DNA of 43,843 nt from an uncultured Spirochaetales bacterium (GCA_934247875.1 CAKQJZ010000008.1:1-43843), one strand, 5' to 3'. Positions 7,589 to 15,928 are shown, numbered from the stretch's first letter. Made by a program: numbers and translations. Notes: generated by a model not told the origin, from the sequence alone.

Positions 7589-8987
7589 ATAATGCTACCC
7601 TGAAGCCAACGTACTCACTTGTCTTCGCTCTATCTATTACGCCGATGCTTTCAATATCTATATTGCTGTCGATATAGCTGCCGCCTTTGATGATGATATC
7701 ATCTATATCATATGGAGATGAATAGTCATTTCCAAAGACACGCTTAAGCGGGATATATTCATCTCGAGTAAACTCCCAGACTCCTCCAAGCATGGAAATA
7801 GGAGAGGAGCTGTTGCTGCTGATAGTCATCAACGACTTTGAATAAGTGTTATTTGCTGTTTTTGCAGCTACGTACCACTCATCTTCGCTTGGTAGTGCAT
7901 AGTGCTTTCCGCTCTTCTCGCTTAGCCAATCACAATAAGCAAGCGCCGCATAATAGCTTATGTTCCTGATAGGCTTCATAGACTGATAAGCAGTTGTAAG
8001 CGTAATGCCTGATAGATAATCTGAATCTGCTAATCCCTCGGAAATAAGATTATCAAGGTTGCTCTTAGCCCATTTAGGATTCTCTTCAGCAAAGAGTGCA
8101 TATTCATATTCAGTTACAGTTCTTAAAGCAATAGCAAAACTATCTGTATTAGCAGTAATAGGATAGTAGTTAGTCTCTGGATATGATGAGTTGAATAGAT
8201 CTCTTCCGATTGAGATGTTCTCAAAGTTCTCAATATATGCAAAGCCATTGCGTATTGCTGCATCATAGCTATTCTTGTCTGCATCTTTTTTCTCGTTTAT
8301 TCCATTTCCGTTATAGAGAGCGTCTAAAGTATTTATATAAGCTGAATCATCAAAGTTGATGTTGTTGCGTTTTAAATACTCTATAGCGCTTAAGTAATCA
8401 TCATAGAACTCTTTTGAAGTTATATGCATGATTCCATATATCAGCTCTTCATCAAAGTCATCTATGCCAAAGAGCACTATGTTTTCAGCAAAAGAAGTGA
8501 AGATAGGCGGAATATTATAAGAATCACTATGAGTATAGACTTTAGTCCATGCTTCTGCGTCTTTTACGAACTCAGCTTTCATAGCTGCTTTTGCATTTGC
8601 ATCTGCACTTAGCTCTGGAGTGATTTCATTAACGCTTCTATGAAATAGAGTAAAGAAGATATGCTTTGGATTCTTTACTCTCTCTTCTCCGACTTTATAG
8701 TCATTATAGTAGAATTCATAATCATGAATTCCAGCACTTGATCTATACACAGAGCCTTCAGAGGAGCCTAGATAGCTTCCATCTTCATAGATAGCAATAT
8801 TGCTTCCTTTGATATCAAAAGAGATGAAGGTACTATCTGACAAAATGCCTGGAAGCATGAATAAAGCGAAGAATATAAGCAAGATGCAGATTACAAATAA
8901 AATAGATATATATAGACCAGGTCTCATACCCAGAATGTGAGGAAGCTTCACTTCTTCAACTTCTGGAAGCTCGATTTTTTTTCTCAT
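7581..8987 (-). CDS. Membrane-anchored SUMF1/FGE-fold protein lacking catalytic cysteines
   Basis: 468 residues. A short cytoplasmic N-terminus is followed by one membrane helix (about residues 28-50), a PEGA-like beta domain (about 55-100, FDIKGSNIAIYEDGSYLG) and a middle helical region. The C-terminal formylglycine-generating-enzyme fold (about 255-468) shows ALRTVTEYEYALF, SYYAALAYCDWLS, ALPSEDEWYVAAK, GGVWEFTRDEY, IIIKGGSY and GFRVA. The only cysteine of that region is in the AYCDW segment. The Cys-Arg normally found after the GGSW/GGSY motif is absent (IGVIDRAKTSEYVGFR), so oxidase activity is unlikely. It probably acts as a binding or structural module outside the membrane. It heads the unit with smpB; a -35 TTGACA lies upstream and no ribosome-binding site is seen. 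Confidence 0.75.
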   Translation of the reverse strand: MRKKIELPEVEEVKLPHILGMRPGLYISILFVICILLIFFALFMLPGILSDSTFISFDIKGSNIAIYEDGSYLGSSEGSVYRSSAGIHDYEFYYNDYKVGEERVKNPKHIFFTLFHRSVNEITPELSADANAKAAMKAEFVKDAEAWTKVYTHSDSYNIPPIFTSFAENIVLFGIDDFDEELIYGIMHITSKEFYDDYLSAIEYLKRNNINFDDSAYINTLDALYNGNGINEKKDADKNSYDAAIRNGFAYIENFENISIGRDLFNSSYPETNYYPITANTDSFAIALRTVTEYEYALFAEENPKWAKSNLDNLISEGLADSDYLSGITLTTAYQSMKPIRNISYYAALAYCDWLSEKSGKHYALPSEDEWYVAAKTANNTYSKSLMTISSNSSSPISMLGGVWEFTRDEYIPLKRVFGNDYSSPYDIDDIIIKGGSYIDSNIDIESIGVIDRAKTSEYVGFRVALYE

Positions 8988-8993
8988 ACGATA

Positions 8994-9044
8994 AAGGTAA
9001 AAGCTTAGTAATCTCTTGTCAACAAAGGCTGGATAGGGTACTTT
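8994..9044. promoter_or_regulatory. Divergent promoters sharing a TTGTCAA core
   Basis: On the minus strand a perfect -35 TTGACA (9022-9017) is followed 17 bp later by TACCTT (8999-8994), then 6 nt and the ATG of the SUMF1-like gene. On the plus strand TTGTCA (9016-9021) is followed 17 bp later by TACTTT (9039-9044), then 6 nt and the ATG of lepB. The -35 elements are the same bases read on both strands. Both -10 elements are weak. Both mRNAs would start on the initiation codon, and neither gene has a clear ribosome-binding site. Confidence 0.4.
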
Positions 9045-9050
9045 GGCTAT

Positions 9051-10055
9051 ATGGACTCTTTTTTCACAAAAATAGAGAACTTTGCGTCTCGTCGTTTAAC
9101 ACTGAAAAAAGCTCAGAAGGAGTACCAGAAGAGCAAGAAGAAGACAGTTCTAGGAGAGATCTGGAGCTGGATTGATGCGCTCTTATTCGCTATCTTCTGG
9201 GTTATCATAATAAATCAATATCTATTCCAGCTGTTTGTTATTCCATCTCCTTCAATGGTTTCTACTTTGCTTGTTGGAGATAGAGTAGTAGTAAATAAAG
9301 ATGCATATGGCATTGAGCTATATCCTGCTGGCAAGAAGGTTGCAAGAGATACTCGCAGAGTTGAGAGAGATAACATCATAACATTCTACAACCCTGAGTA
9401 TGATTCAAAAGGTCCTGTTTTCGATGTGCTTTCCCAAGTTGTCTATATGGGAACATTGTCTCTTGTAAATATAGATAAAGATGAAGATGGAAACCCAAGA
9501 GAGAGGCTATATGTCAAGCGTGCTGTCGGCATGGGCGGAGACGTTGTCAAGTTTGATAAAGGCAATGTCGATATCAAGCCTAATGGCACAGCATCATTTA
9601 TAACAGAAGAGCAATTCAGAGCTGATAACAATCTCTCTAAAGGTCCTAATAGATCTATAGATAGCACACTATATCCTGGCTTGATCGCTGCTGGAAAGCT
9701 TACAGCATATAATGAGAAGAATCTTATGAGCATTGCACCAGATCCGATTAAGAAAGATTATCAGACTATAGCAGGGACAGAGTATGACTATAAGTTTGAT
9801 TTATACCAGTTTGAAGCGTCAAAGGCAGATGAAGCAGCTGAACTTGATTTCTCTGATATGTCGCTGCGCGCAGAAAATGCTGTTTATCAAAATGGCATAT
9901 ATGTTCCAGAAGGGTATATCCTTCCTCTTGGTGACAATAGAGATAACTCATATGACGGCAGGTACTTTGGACCAGTTAAAGAAGATAGAATCAATGGCCG
10001 TGTAGTTGGCAGGTTCTGGCCACTTAATAGAATAGAATCGCTATTTGACAAATGA
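9051..10055 (+). CDS. lepB: Signal peptidase I
   Basis: 334 residues, a type I leader peptidase (family S26) that cuts Sec and Tat signal peptides on the outer face of the cytoplasmic membrane. One membrane segment lies at about residues 41-63. The serine of the catalytic dyad is S68 in IPSPSM and the lysine is K156 in YVKRAVG. The C-terminal box LPLGDNRDNSYDGRYFG and the GRFWP end are typical. The stretch between K156 and that box is long (about 130 residues), as in larger Gram-negative forms. No ribosome-binding site precedes ATG 9051. hemW follows with a 4-bp overlap. Confidence 0.93.
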   Translation: MDSFFTKIENFASRRLTLKKAQKEYQKSKKKTVLGEIWSWIDALLFAIFWVIIINQYLFQLFVIPSPSMVSTLLVGDRVVVNKDAYGIELYPAGKKVARDTRRVERDNIITFYNPEYDSKGPVFDVLSQVVYMGTLSLVNIDKDEDGNPRERLYVKRAVGMGGDVVKFDKGNVDIKPNGTASFITEEQFRADNNLSKGPNRSIDSTLYPGLIAAGKLTAYNEKNLMSIAPDPIKKDYQTIAGTEYDYKFDLYQFEASKADEAAELDFSDMSLRAENAVYQNGIYVPEGYILPLGDNRDNSYDGRYFGPVKEDRINGRVVGRFWPLNRIESLFDK

Positions 10056-11164
10056 TTGAAGGCATAGATTATTCTCGTCCATTAGCGCTATACATACACA
10101 TTCCATTCTGCTTCAAGAAATGCGACTACTGTGCATTCTACTCAATAGAAGACAGAAGTTACATTGATTCTTATTTCAATATGCTTTTAAAAGCAGTCAA
10201 AGAAGTCTCTGCAGAGTGGGGCAAGAGATTCTACTCAATCTACATTGGCGGCGGAAATCCAGGCATGATTGGCATAGATAGGATTGCAGAGCTTCTAGAT
10301 GCAGCTGAAATACATGGAGTGCCTGACGAAGTCACAGTTGAACTCAATCCTGAGAATGTGAGTGATGAAATAGCGAAGCTTTATGGCAAAGCTACACGTA
10401 TTTCAATCGGAATTCAGTCTTTAGATAAGAAAACGCTCAAGACGCTTGGCAGAAACGCATCGCTTGAAAAATCAAAGAAAGCGCTTGAGATTCTCTCTGC
10501 ATCCCCCTTTGATTTCAATGCAGACATAATCACAGCTGTGCCTGGCGAGAGCGTTGCTGATACGCTTTCAGATATTTCAGAGATAGCATCATATAATCCT
10601 GATCACATCTCATTCTATTGTCTTTCGTTTGAAGAGGGTACTCCGCTTTTAGAGAGGCTTCATCCTATTAAAGAGGAAGAAGAAGTTTCTTTTCTTACAA
10701 ATGGCTGGAGCTTACTGAAAAGCCTTGGGTATGAACACTATGAGATAAGCGCATTTGCAAAGCGTGGAAAGCGAAGCATTCATAATGAGCTCTATTGGAA
10801 TTTAGGGCAATATATAGGGCTTGGTGCAAGTGCAGAGAGCAGCTTTGGCTATAAGCGCGTCATAAGCGCAAGGTGCAGCGAAGATGTTCTTAGCTATATA
10901 AATAGTGCAGATATCAATTGCTATCCACTAACAAATGAAGAAGCAGAAGAAGAATACCTGATGCTGAAGCTGAGAGTTAAGGATGGAATAGATAAAAACG
11001 AGTACAAAACTCGTTTCGACTTTGATTTTGATAATCAATATAGTGATGCAATATCTACGCTAGATAGCACTTGGTATGTAAATAGCGCTGATAGATTCGC
11101 GTTAACTGAGGCTGGAATGCTGGTTTTAGACCATATTATATTACGCTTAGCTCTTGCTCTTTAA
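10052..11164 (+). CDS. hemW: HemW-like radical-SAM haem chaperone
   Basis: 370 residues of the HemW/HemN-like radical-SAM family. The opening YIHIPFCFKKCDYCAF carries the cluster cysteines C20, C24 and C27. The family's IGGGTP appears here as IGGGNP, and the HN..YW...YIGLGASAES block is the usual HemW signature. HemW proteins bind haem and probably insert it into targets; they lack the extra residues needed for coproporphyrinogen oxidation, so the common name 'oxygen-independent coproporphyrinogen oxidase' is likely wrong here. It is translationally coupled to lepB (ATGA overlap). The C-terminus is a winged-helix HemN_C-like region. Confidence 0.87.
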   Translation: MIEGIDYSRPLALYIHIPFCFKKCDYCAFYSIEDRSYIDSYFNMLLKAVKEVSAEWGKRFYSIYIGGGNPGMIGIDRIAELLDAAEIHGVPDEVTVELNPENVSDEIAKLYGKATRISIGIQSLDKKTLKTLGRNASLEKSKKALEILSASPFDFNADIITAVPGESVADTLSDISEIASYNPDHISFYCLSFEEGTPLLERLHPIKEEEEVSFLTNGWSLLKSLGYEHYEISAFAKRGKRSIHNELYWNLGQYIGLGASAESSFGYKRVISARCSEDVLSYINSADINCYPLTNEEAEEEYLMLKLRVKDGIDKNEYKTRFDFDFDNQYSDAISTLDSTWYVNSADRFALTEAGMLVLDHIILRLALAL

Positions 11165-11195
11165 GGAATTGTTTTTTTCTTTTCATTTTTTCATC

Positions 11196-11209
11196 CATAT
11201 TGCAATATG
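11196..11209. repeat. 14-bp perfect palindrome upstream of yebC
   Basis: CATATTGCAATATG reads the same on both strands. It lies in the 98-bp gap between hemW and yebC, after a T-rich stretch and 54 bp before the yebC start codon. It could be an operator or part of a weak terminator for the lepB-hemW unit. No strong sigma-70 promoter could be fixed nearby; TATTAT at 11237-11242 is a possible -10. Confidence 0.35.
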
Positions 11210-11262
11210 CTTCTGTTTGTGGTATTTTTTCAGAGATATTATTTTAATCAAGAGGTTTTATT

Positions 11263-12006
11263 ATGTCTGGCCACTCAAAATGGGCAACAATTAAACATGC
11301 AAAAGGCATCGCAGATGCAAAGCGCGGACAGAAGTTCACAAAGCTTATTAAGGAAATCACAGTAGCTGCTAAGCAGGGTGGAACTGATCCAAACTCTAAT
11401 GCAGCATTAAGAACAGCTATTCTCAAAGCTAAAGCTGAGAATATGCCTAAAGACAACATTGAAAGAGCTATTAAGAAAGCAAGTGGTGAAGGTGCAGCAA
11501 GCACATACTATGAGCTTACATATGAAGGCTATGCTCCAGGCGGAGTAGCAATCATCGTAGATACACTTACAGATAACAAGAACAGAACAGCTGCAGATGT
11601 TAGATCTACACTTACAAAGCTCGGTGGATCTCTTGGTGCAACAGGCTGCGTAAGCTACATGTTCCAGACTAAGGGTGTAATCACATATGATGGTGAGAAA
11701 TACAGCGAAGAAGAGATCTTCGAGGCTGCACTTGAGAATGGCGCTGAAGATGTAACAACATCAGATGGCGTTATTGAAGTAACAACATCTCCAGCAGATT
11801 TTGCTTCAGTACTTGAAGCTATGCAGGCAGCAGGCTTTGAGCAGGATAGCGCTGATGTACAGAAGATCGCAGATCAGACAGTAACACTCGACAGTGAGAA
11901 GGCTAACAAGGTTCTCCGCATTGTTGATAAGCTTGAAGATCTTGAGGATGTTCAGCAGGTTTCAACTAACCTTGAGCTTCCAGACGACTTCGAGGCTGAG
12001 GAGTAA
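11263..12006 (+). CDS. yebC: YebC/PmpR-family protein
   Basis: 247 residues, full length. The conserved opening MSGHSKWATIKHAKGIADAK and the three-domain YebC/TACO1 pattern are clear (GGxxxxxxNxALRTAILKAKAENMPKDNIERAIKKA, then YEGYAPGGVAIIVDTLTDN). Members have been described as DNA-binding regulators and, more recently, as translation factors that relieve stalling at proline-rich stretches, so the exact role is open. The ribosome-binding site AAGAGG (11250-11255) is 7 nt from the ATG. It heads the yebC-ruvCAB-queA cluster, a common arrangement. Confidence 0.93.
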   Translation: MSGHSKWATIKHAKGIADAKRGQKFTKLIKEITVAAKQGGTDPNSNAALRTAILKAKAENMPKDNIERAIKKASGEGAASTYYELTYEGYAPGGVAIIVDTLTDNKNRTAADVRSTLTKLGGSLGATGCVSYMFQTKGVITYDGEKYSEEEIFEAALENGAEDVTTSDGVIEVTTSPADFASVLEAMQAAGFEQDSADVQKIADQTVTLDSEKANKVLRIVDKLEDLEDVQQVSTNLELPDDFEAEE

Positions 12007-12010
12007 TATA

Positions 12011-12487
12011 TTGATTATTCTTGGAGTTGATCCAGGACTACAGAATACAGGCTGGGGTGTCATTCGCTATGAGAGTGGCAAATACCAGCCTGTTTCTTAC
12101 GGTATTATAAAGACCAAAGCTGAAGATGATATCCAGAAGCGCATATATACAATTGCAGAAGATCTTGCGTCTCTTGCAGTTAAGTATAGAGTTGATGTTG
12201 TATCAATTGAAGATATCTTCTTCACAAAGAATATTTCATCTGCTATTCCTGTTGCGAAAGTAATAGGAGCAGCACTTTATAAGTTCTCATCTATGAATAT
12301 TAAGACTTATCTCTATTCTCCAAAAGAGATTAAGCTTGGAGTTGTAGGGGTAGGCAATGCTGAAAAAGAGCAAGTTCAGGATATGGTAAGGCGGATATTG
12401 AAGCTCAAAGAGGTACCAAGACCTGACCATGCTGCTGATGCTTTAGCGGATTGCATTTGCTACATAACTCATAACAACGTCAAATAG
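12011..12487 (+). CDS. ruvC: Crossover junction endodeoxyribonuclease RuvC
   Basis: 158 residues from TTG 12011. An open frame extends upstream to 11894, but those residues overlap yebC and do not look like RuvC. TTG 12011 is preceded by GAGGAG (11998-12003) at 7 nt and places the first catalytic aspartate at D7 (LGVDPG), as in other RuvC proteins. Further active-site residues are E67 (SIEDIF) and H140/D143 (PDHAADALAD). RuvC resolves Holliday junctions by symmetric nicking within RuvAB-bound complexes. It starts 4 bp after the yebC stop. Confidence 0.93.
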   Translation: MIILGVDPGLQNTGWGVIRYESGKYQPVSYGIIKTKAEDDIQKRIYTIAEDLASLAVKYRVDVVSIEDIFFTKNISSAIPVAKVIGAALYKFSSMNIKTYLYSPKEIKLGVVGVGNAEKEQVQDMVRRILKLKEVPRPDHAADALADCICYITHNNVK

Positions 12488-12489
12488 TA

Positions 12490-12518
12490 GTGAACTTTTT
12501 TGCCTTTTTAACTATCCT
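12490..12518 (+). promoter_or_regulatory. Possible weak promoter before ruvA
   Basis: GTGAAC (12490-12495), a 17-bp T-rich spacer and TATCCT (12513-12518), then 6 nt to the ruvA ATG. Neither hexamer is strong. It is listed because ruvA has no Shine-Dalgarno sequence and the spacing equals that at lepB. Confidence 0.25.
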
Positions 12519-12524
12519 AAAACT

Positions 12525-13151
12525 ATGATCAATGCAATTACAGGAAAGCTTGTAGAAGTAAATCCCAATTCACTTTCAGTTCTGACTCCAGGTGGAGTTG
12601 AATATTATATCGAAGTATCTGCAAACAGCGCATCAAAGTTCTCTACGCTTCCTAGCGACAAAAAGGAAGATGTCAGAGTTCTGACTGTGCTACAGCATAG
12701 AGAAGATGCTATGACGCTATTTGGCTTCTTTGACGATAAGGAGCGATTCTGCTTCAATCAGCTACAGACTGTGCCTGGCATTGGTGCAAAAGGCGCACTT
12801 AAGATTCTCTCTGGCATCACAGTTGAAAAGCTTGTGGCTTATCTCGATGCAAGTGATGTCAAATCACTTTCTAAAGTTCCAGGTCTTGGTGCAAAGACAG
12901 CACAGAAGCTTATATTGCAGCTAAGGAATGTGCTTGTGCTTGAAGAGAGAGCTGAAGAAGAGAAAGCAGCAGGCAAAAGCGAAAGATTTACAGATATGGT
13001 TAGTTCTTTCGTCGAAATGGGCTATGATAGAAAACAGGTAAGACGTGCAATCGATGAGGCTTTGAATGAGAATTCACTGCTTTTCTCTGGAATGGATGAC
13101 AGAAAGATAGAAGAAAAGCTTCTGCCTCTGGTTCTTAGGAGACTTGGATGA
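12525..13151 (+). CDS. ruvA: Holliday junction branch-migration protein RuvA
   Basis: 208 residues with the three RuvA domains: an OB-fold (about 1-65), two helix-hairpin-helix motifs (VPGIGAKGALKIL and VPGLGAKTAQKLI), a flexible acidic linker, and the C-terminal RuvB-contact domain (about 155-208). It forms the tetramer that holds four-way junctions for RuvB. The ATG at 12525 has no ribosome-binding site. A weak -10 (TATCCT, 12513-12518) sits 6 bp before it, so a leaderless internal transcript is possible in addition to read-through from ruvC. It overlaps ruvB by 4 bp. Confidence 0.95.
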   Translation: MINAITGKLVEVNPNSLSVLTPGGVEYYIEVSANSASKFSTLPSDKKEDVRVLTVLQHREDAMTLFGFFDDKERFCFNQLQTVPGIGAKGALKILSGITVEKLVAYLDASDVKSLSKVPGLGAKTAQKLILQLRNVLVLEERAEEEKAAGKSERFTDMVSSFVEMGYDRKQVRRAIDEALNENSLLFSGMDDRKIEEKLLPLVLRRLG

Positions 13152-14203
13152 TAGAAGAGAACAATTTTGAAGTTGAGAATGAGGATATCAGAACTGTTGA
13201 GCCTGAGTTCCAGCGCTCTGACGAAGTACAGGAGAATATTCTCCGCCCTCAATATCTTTCAGACTTCCAAGGTCAGGAGGAGCTTAAAGAGAATCTCAAG
13301 ATCTACATTGACGCAGCTAAGCGAAGAGATGAAGCTCTGGATCATATATTCCTTCAAGGTCCTCCAGGACTAGGCAAGACTACACTTGCATCAATTATTG
13401 CAAATGAGATGGGCACAGAGATAAAGCTTACTAGTGCGCCAGCATTGGAAAAGCCTAAGGATCTTGTTGGCATCCTTACCAATCTCTCTAGAAATTCAAT
13501 TCTCTTCATTGATGAGATACATGGACTTAAAAAGAATATGGAAGACCTTTTGTATATTGCAATGGAGGACTTCAAGATAGACTGGGTAATAGGGCAGGGA
13601 CCAGCTGCGAGGACGATGCGAATCGAGCTTGAGCCATTTACTTTGATTGGCGCAACAACTAAAGCTGGTGCTGTATCTAAGCCTCTTGAGAATAGATTTG
13701 GCATTCCTATCAAAATCAATCTATATCCTCCAGAGGAACTTGCAAAGATCATTACCCGTTCTGCTCGCATTCTGAATACTAAGATTACAGATGATGCGAT
13801 TATGAAGATTGCACGCTGCGCACGTGGCACTCCGCGTATAGCAAATAGAATACTTCGTCGTGTCAGGGATATTGCGACTATTGTTGGTAATGGAACTATT
13901 ACAACAGAGATGGCAGATATCGGGCTTGATAAGCTTGGAATAGACGCATATGGTCTTGATAAAACAGATAGAGATATTCTCAGAACTATCATAAATGTCT
14001 ATGACGGAGGACCTGTCGGGCTTGAAGCTTTAGCTGCCTCAATCAATGATGCTGCGGAGTCTATTGAAGTCTATTACGAGCCATATCTTATGAGACAGGG
14101 CTATTTGAAAAGAACTAGCAGAGGACGCTGCGTAACAAATAAAGCCTATGAGCTATTAGGCATAAAGGATAAGAAAATTGCTGACCAAGGATTTTTATTT
14201 TGA
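13148..14203 (+). CDS. ruvB: Holliday junction ATP-dependent helicase RuvB
   Basis: 351 residues, an AAA+ motor that drives branch migration on RuvA-bound junctions. Walker A is GPPGLGKT (71-78) and Walker B is LFIDEIHGL (D122/E123). Sensor 1 lies in LIGATTKAG and the arginine finger in ENRFGIPIKI. The C-terminal winged helix ends at TSRGRCVTNKAYELLG. The acidic first 25 residues are a little longer than usual. It is translationally coupled to ruvA (ATGA) and its last 26 bp overlap queA. Confidence 0.96.
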   Translation: MIEENNFEVENEDIRTVEPEFQRSDEVQENILRPQYLSDFQGQEELKENLKIYIDAAKRRDEALDHIFLQGPPGLGKTTLASIIANEMGTEIKLTSAPALEKPKDLVGILTNLSRNSILFIDEIHGLKKNMEDLLYIAMEDFKIDWVIGQGPAARTMRIELEPFTLIGATTKAGAVSKPLENRFGIPIKINLYPPEELAKIITRSARILNTKITDDAIMKIARCARGTPRIANRILRRVRDIATIVGNGTITTEMADIGLDKLGIDAYGLDKTDRDILRTIINVYDGGPVGLEALAASINDAAESIEVYYEPYLMRQGYLKRTSRGRCVTNKAYELLGIKDKKIADQGFLF

Positions 14204-15215
14204 TCTCCCAGATGAGCTGATTGCACAAGAGCCATCAAGCGAACGTGGAGACGATAGATTGCTGGTATTAGATAAGACCAGCGGCGAATATATGGATTCT
14301 ATGATGAAGGATTTCCCTTCATTCTTGGATAAAAACACAATAATGGTTGTAAACAACTCAAAAGTAAGAAAAGCCAGAACTTATGGAACCTCTGAAACTG
14401 GTGGCGTTGTTGAGTTTCTTTTCTTAGGAAAGAATAGCGACGGCACATGGAAAGCGATGGTGACAAAATCGAAAAAGCAGAGAGTAGGCAAGCGCTATGC
14501 TTTCTCTACTTTAAAGGGTGAATACTATACTAGTGCTGAGATTGTAAGCGAGAATGCAGATAATACAAGAGATGTTAGATTCTCTTCTCAGATTGATGAA
14601 GATTTCTTTCTCTCATGTGGCCATGTACCACTTCCTCCATATATTAAGAGAGATGACAATTTCCAGGATGAGACAAGATACCAGACTATTTATGCAAAAA
14701 AAGAGGGCTCTGTAGCAGCTCCTACTGCAGGACTTCATTTCACTCCAGAGCTTTTAGATAAAGTCAAAGCTATGGGAATTGAAGTAGTTGAAGTAACGCT
14801 TCATGTCGGTGCTGGCACATTCCTTCCTGTAAGAACTGAGAATCTTGAAGATCATCATATGCACACAGAAAGCTATGAGATTTCAAAGGAAGTTGCTGAT
14901 AAGCTGAATAAAGCAAAGAAAGAAGGAAAGAAGATTCTAGCTGTAGGCACAACAAGCGTCAGAACACTTGAGAGCGCTGCTAATAGCGAGGGCGTCATTG
15001 AGAAGCTTAAAGATGATACTTCAATATTCATCCATCCTGGCTATAAGTTTAAATTCGTTGATCAGCTTCTTACTAACTTCCATACACCAGAGTCAACACT
15101 ATTGATGCTTGTATCAACTCTGGCAGGCAAAGAAAACATAATGAGAGCATATAGCCACGCAGTTGAAGAGCGTTATCACTTCTTCAGCTATGGAGATGCA
15201 ATGCTTATAAAATAG
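14178..15215 (+). CDS. queA: S-adenosylmethionine:tRNA ribosyltransferase-isomerase QueA
   Basis: 345 residues. QueA transfers the ribosyl part of SAM to preQ1 in tRNA to make epoxyqueuosine, the step after Tgt (encoded at 37845). The start TTG 14178 lies 26 bp inside ruvB. AGGAT (14166-14170) precedes it by 7 nt, and the resulting N-terminus (KDFYFDLPDELIAQEP..RGDDRLL) matches the family start. Conserved blocks include RYQTIYAKKEGSVAAPTAGL, VTLHVGAGTFLPV, and TNFHTPESTLLMLVSTLAG. The 3' end overlaps tmk on the opposite strand by 11 bp. Confidence 0.95.
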   Translation: MLTKDFYFDLPDELIAQEPSSERGDDRLLVLDKTSGEYMDSMMKDFPSFLDKNTIMVVNNSKVRKARTYGTSETGGVVEFLFLGKNSDGTWKAMVTKSKKQRVGKRYAFSTLKGEYYTSAEIVSENADNTRDVRFSSQIDEDFFLSCGHVPLPPYIKRDDNFQDETRYQTIYAKKEGSVAAPTAGLHFTPELLDKVKAMGIEVVEVTLHVGAGTFLPVRTENLEDHHMHTESYEISKEVADKLNKAKKEGKKILAVGTTSVRTLESAANSEGVIEKLKDDTSIFIHPGYKFKFVDQLLTNFHTPESTLLMLVSTLAGKENIMRAYSHAVEERYHFFSYGDAMLIK

Positions 15216-15831
15216 AGAGATTTGAGCGTATGAACTCAAGTTCAGCGCTTTTGATCTCATCGATTGATAATGAGCCTTCTACTTTGAGAAACTTAACTTC
15301 AGGTGGAAGGTTTTTGAATGTCTCAATGTAGTTGTTTCTGACTTTTGTAAGAAACTCTTCTTTATCAAATAGTTCTTTCTCTTCTCCACGCTTTTCAATT
15401 CTTGATAAGCAATCAGCGACTGGTGTATCTACAAAGATGACAAGCTCTGGATATGGAAATGGTGAGTTGATCATAGTGACAAAGTCAAAATCACACTCGA
15501 CAGACTGATAAGCAATAGATGAGAAGAAGTAGCGGTCAGCAATGATGATCTCGCCGTCATTTATATGCTTTATAAGGCCATATTCACTATTATATAGATG
15601 ATCATGTCTATCTGATGTATAGAGATAAGCGAGAGCTTCAGGAGTTGTCTTGAATTTGCTCTGAAGTACATCTCTGACGACTCTGCCAATTGGATTATCT
15701 GTTGGCTCATGTGTAGAGTATGTTTTATATCCCATCGCATTCAGCTCATTTTCAATTGCTTTCTTCTGTGTAGTGGTTCCAGCACCATCAAGACCTTCTA
15801 AAACGATGAAATTCTTCAATACTTCTCTCAT
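15205..15831 (-). CDS. tmk: Thymidylate kinase with Thr in place of the P-loop Lys
   Basis: 208 residues, dTMP kinase, making dTDP for DNA synthesis. The fold is clear: P-loop region FIVLEGLDGAGTTTQ, an EPTDNPIGRVVRD block, DRYFFSSIAYQS (the DRYxxSxxAY motif), and a lid with basic residues (SRIEKRGEEKELFD). The P-loop reads GLDGAGTT (13-20), so position 19 is Thr where nearly all P-loop kinases have Lys. This is read directly from the codons and is not explained by a frame error. The ribosome-binding site on the minus strand is AGGTAAGA. The gene is convergent with queA and divergent from tamB. Confidence 0.9.
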   Translation of the reverse strand: MREVLKNFIVLEGLDGAGTTTQKKAIENELNAMGYKTYSTHEPTDNPIGRVVRDVLQSKFKTTPEALAYLYTSDRHDHLYNSEYGLIKHINDGEIIIADRYFFSSIAYQSVECDFDFVTMINSPFPYPELVIFVDTPVADCLSRIEKRGEEKELFDKEEFLTKVRNNYIETFKNLPPEVKFLKVEGSLSIDEIKSAELEFIRSNLSIL

Positions 15832-15910
15832 TTCTTACCTCATGCTTAGAGTAGCACAAATATTGATTGCACTAAAAGCATAGTTTGTTAGTTTATTCTT
15901 TTTTGTCTAA

Positions 15911-15919
15911 TGTGATAAT
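15911..15919 (+). promoter_or_regulatory. Extended -10 before tamB
   Basis: TGTGATAAT fits an extended -10 (TGn plus GATAAT, 15914-15919). It ends 9 bp before the tamB ATG, which again lacks a Shine-Dalgarno sequence. No good -35 is seen at 17 bp. Confidence 0.3.
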
Positions 15920-15928
15920 CTAAAGAAA

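Noticed and set aside
10052..11164. True oxygen-independent coproporphyrinogen oxidase (HemN)
   Set aside because: The N-terminal and HN..YW motifs are those of HemW, and the protein is shorter than HemN.
11894..12010. N-terminal extension of ruvC within yebC
   Set aside because: The extra 39 residues overlap yebC, show no RuvC similarity, and TTG 12011 has a good ribosome-binding site and puts the catalytic Asp at position 7.
13354..13992. 212-residue minus-strand open frame inside ruvB
   Set aside because: It is antisense to a strongly conserved AAA+ gene and its composition reflects that gene's codons.
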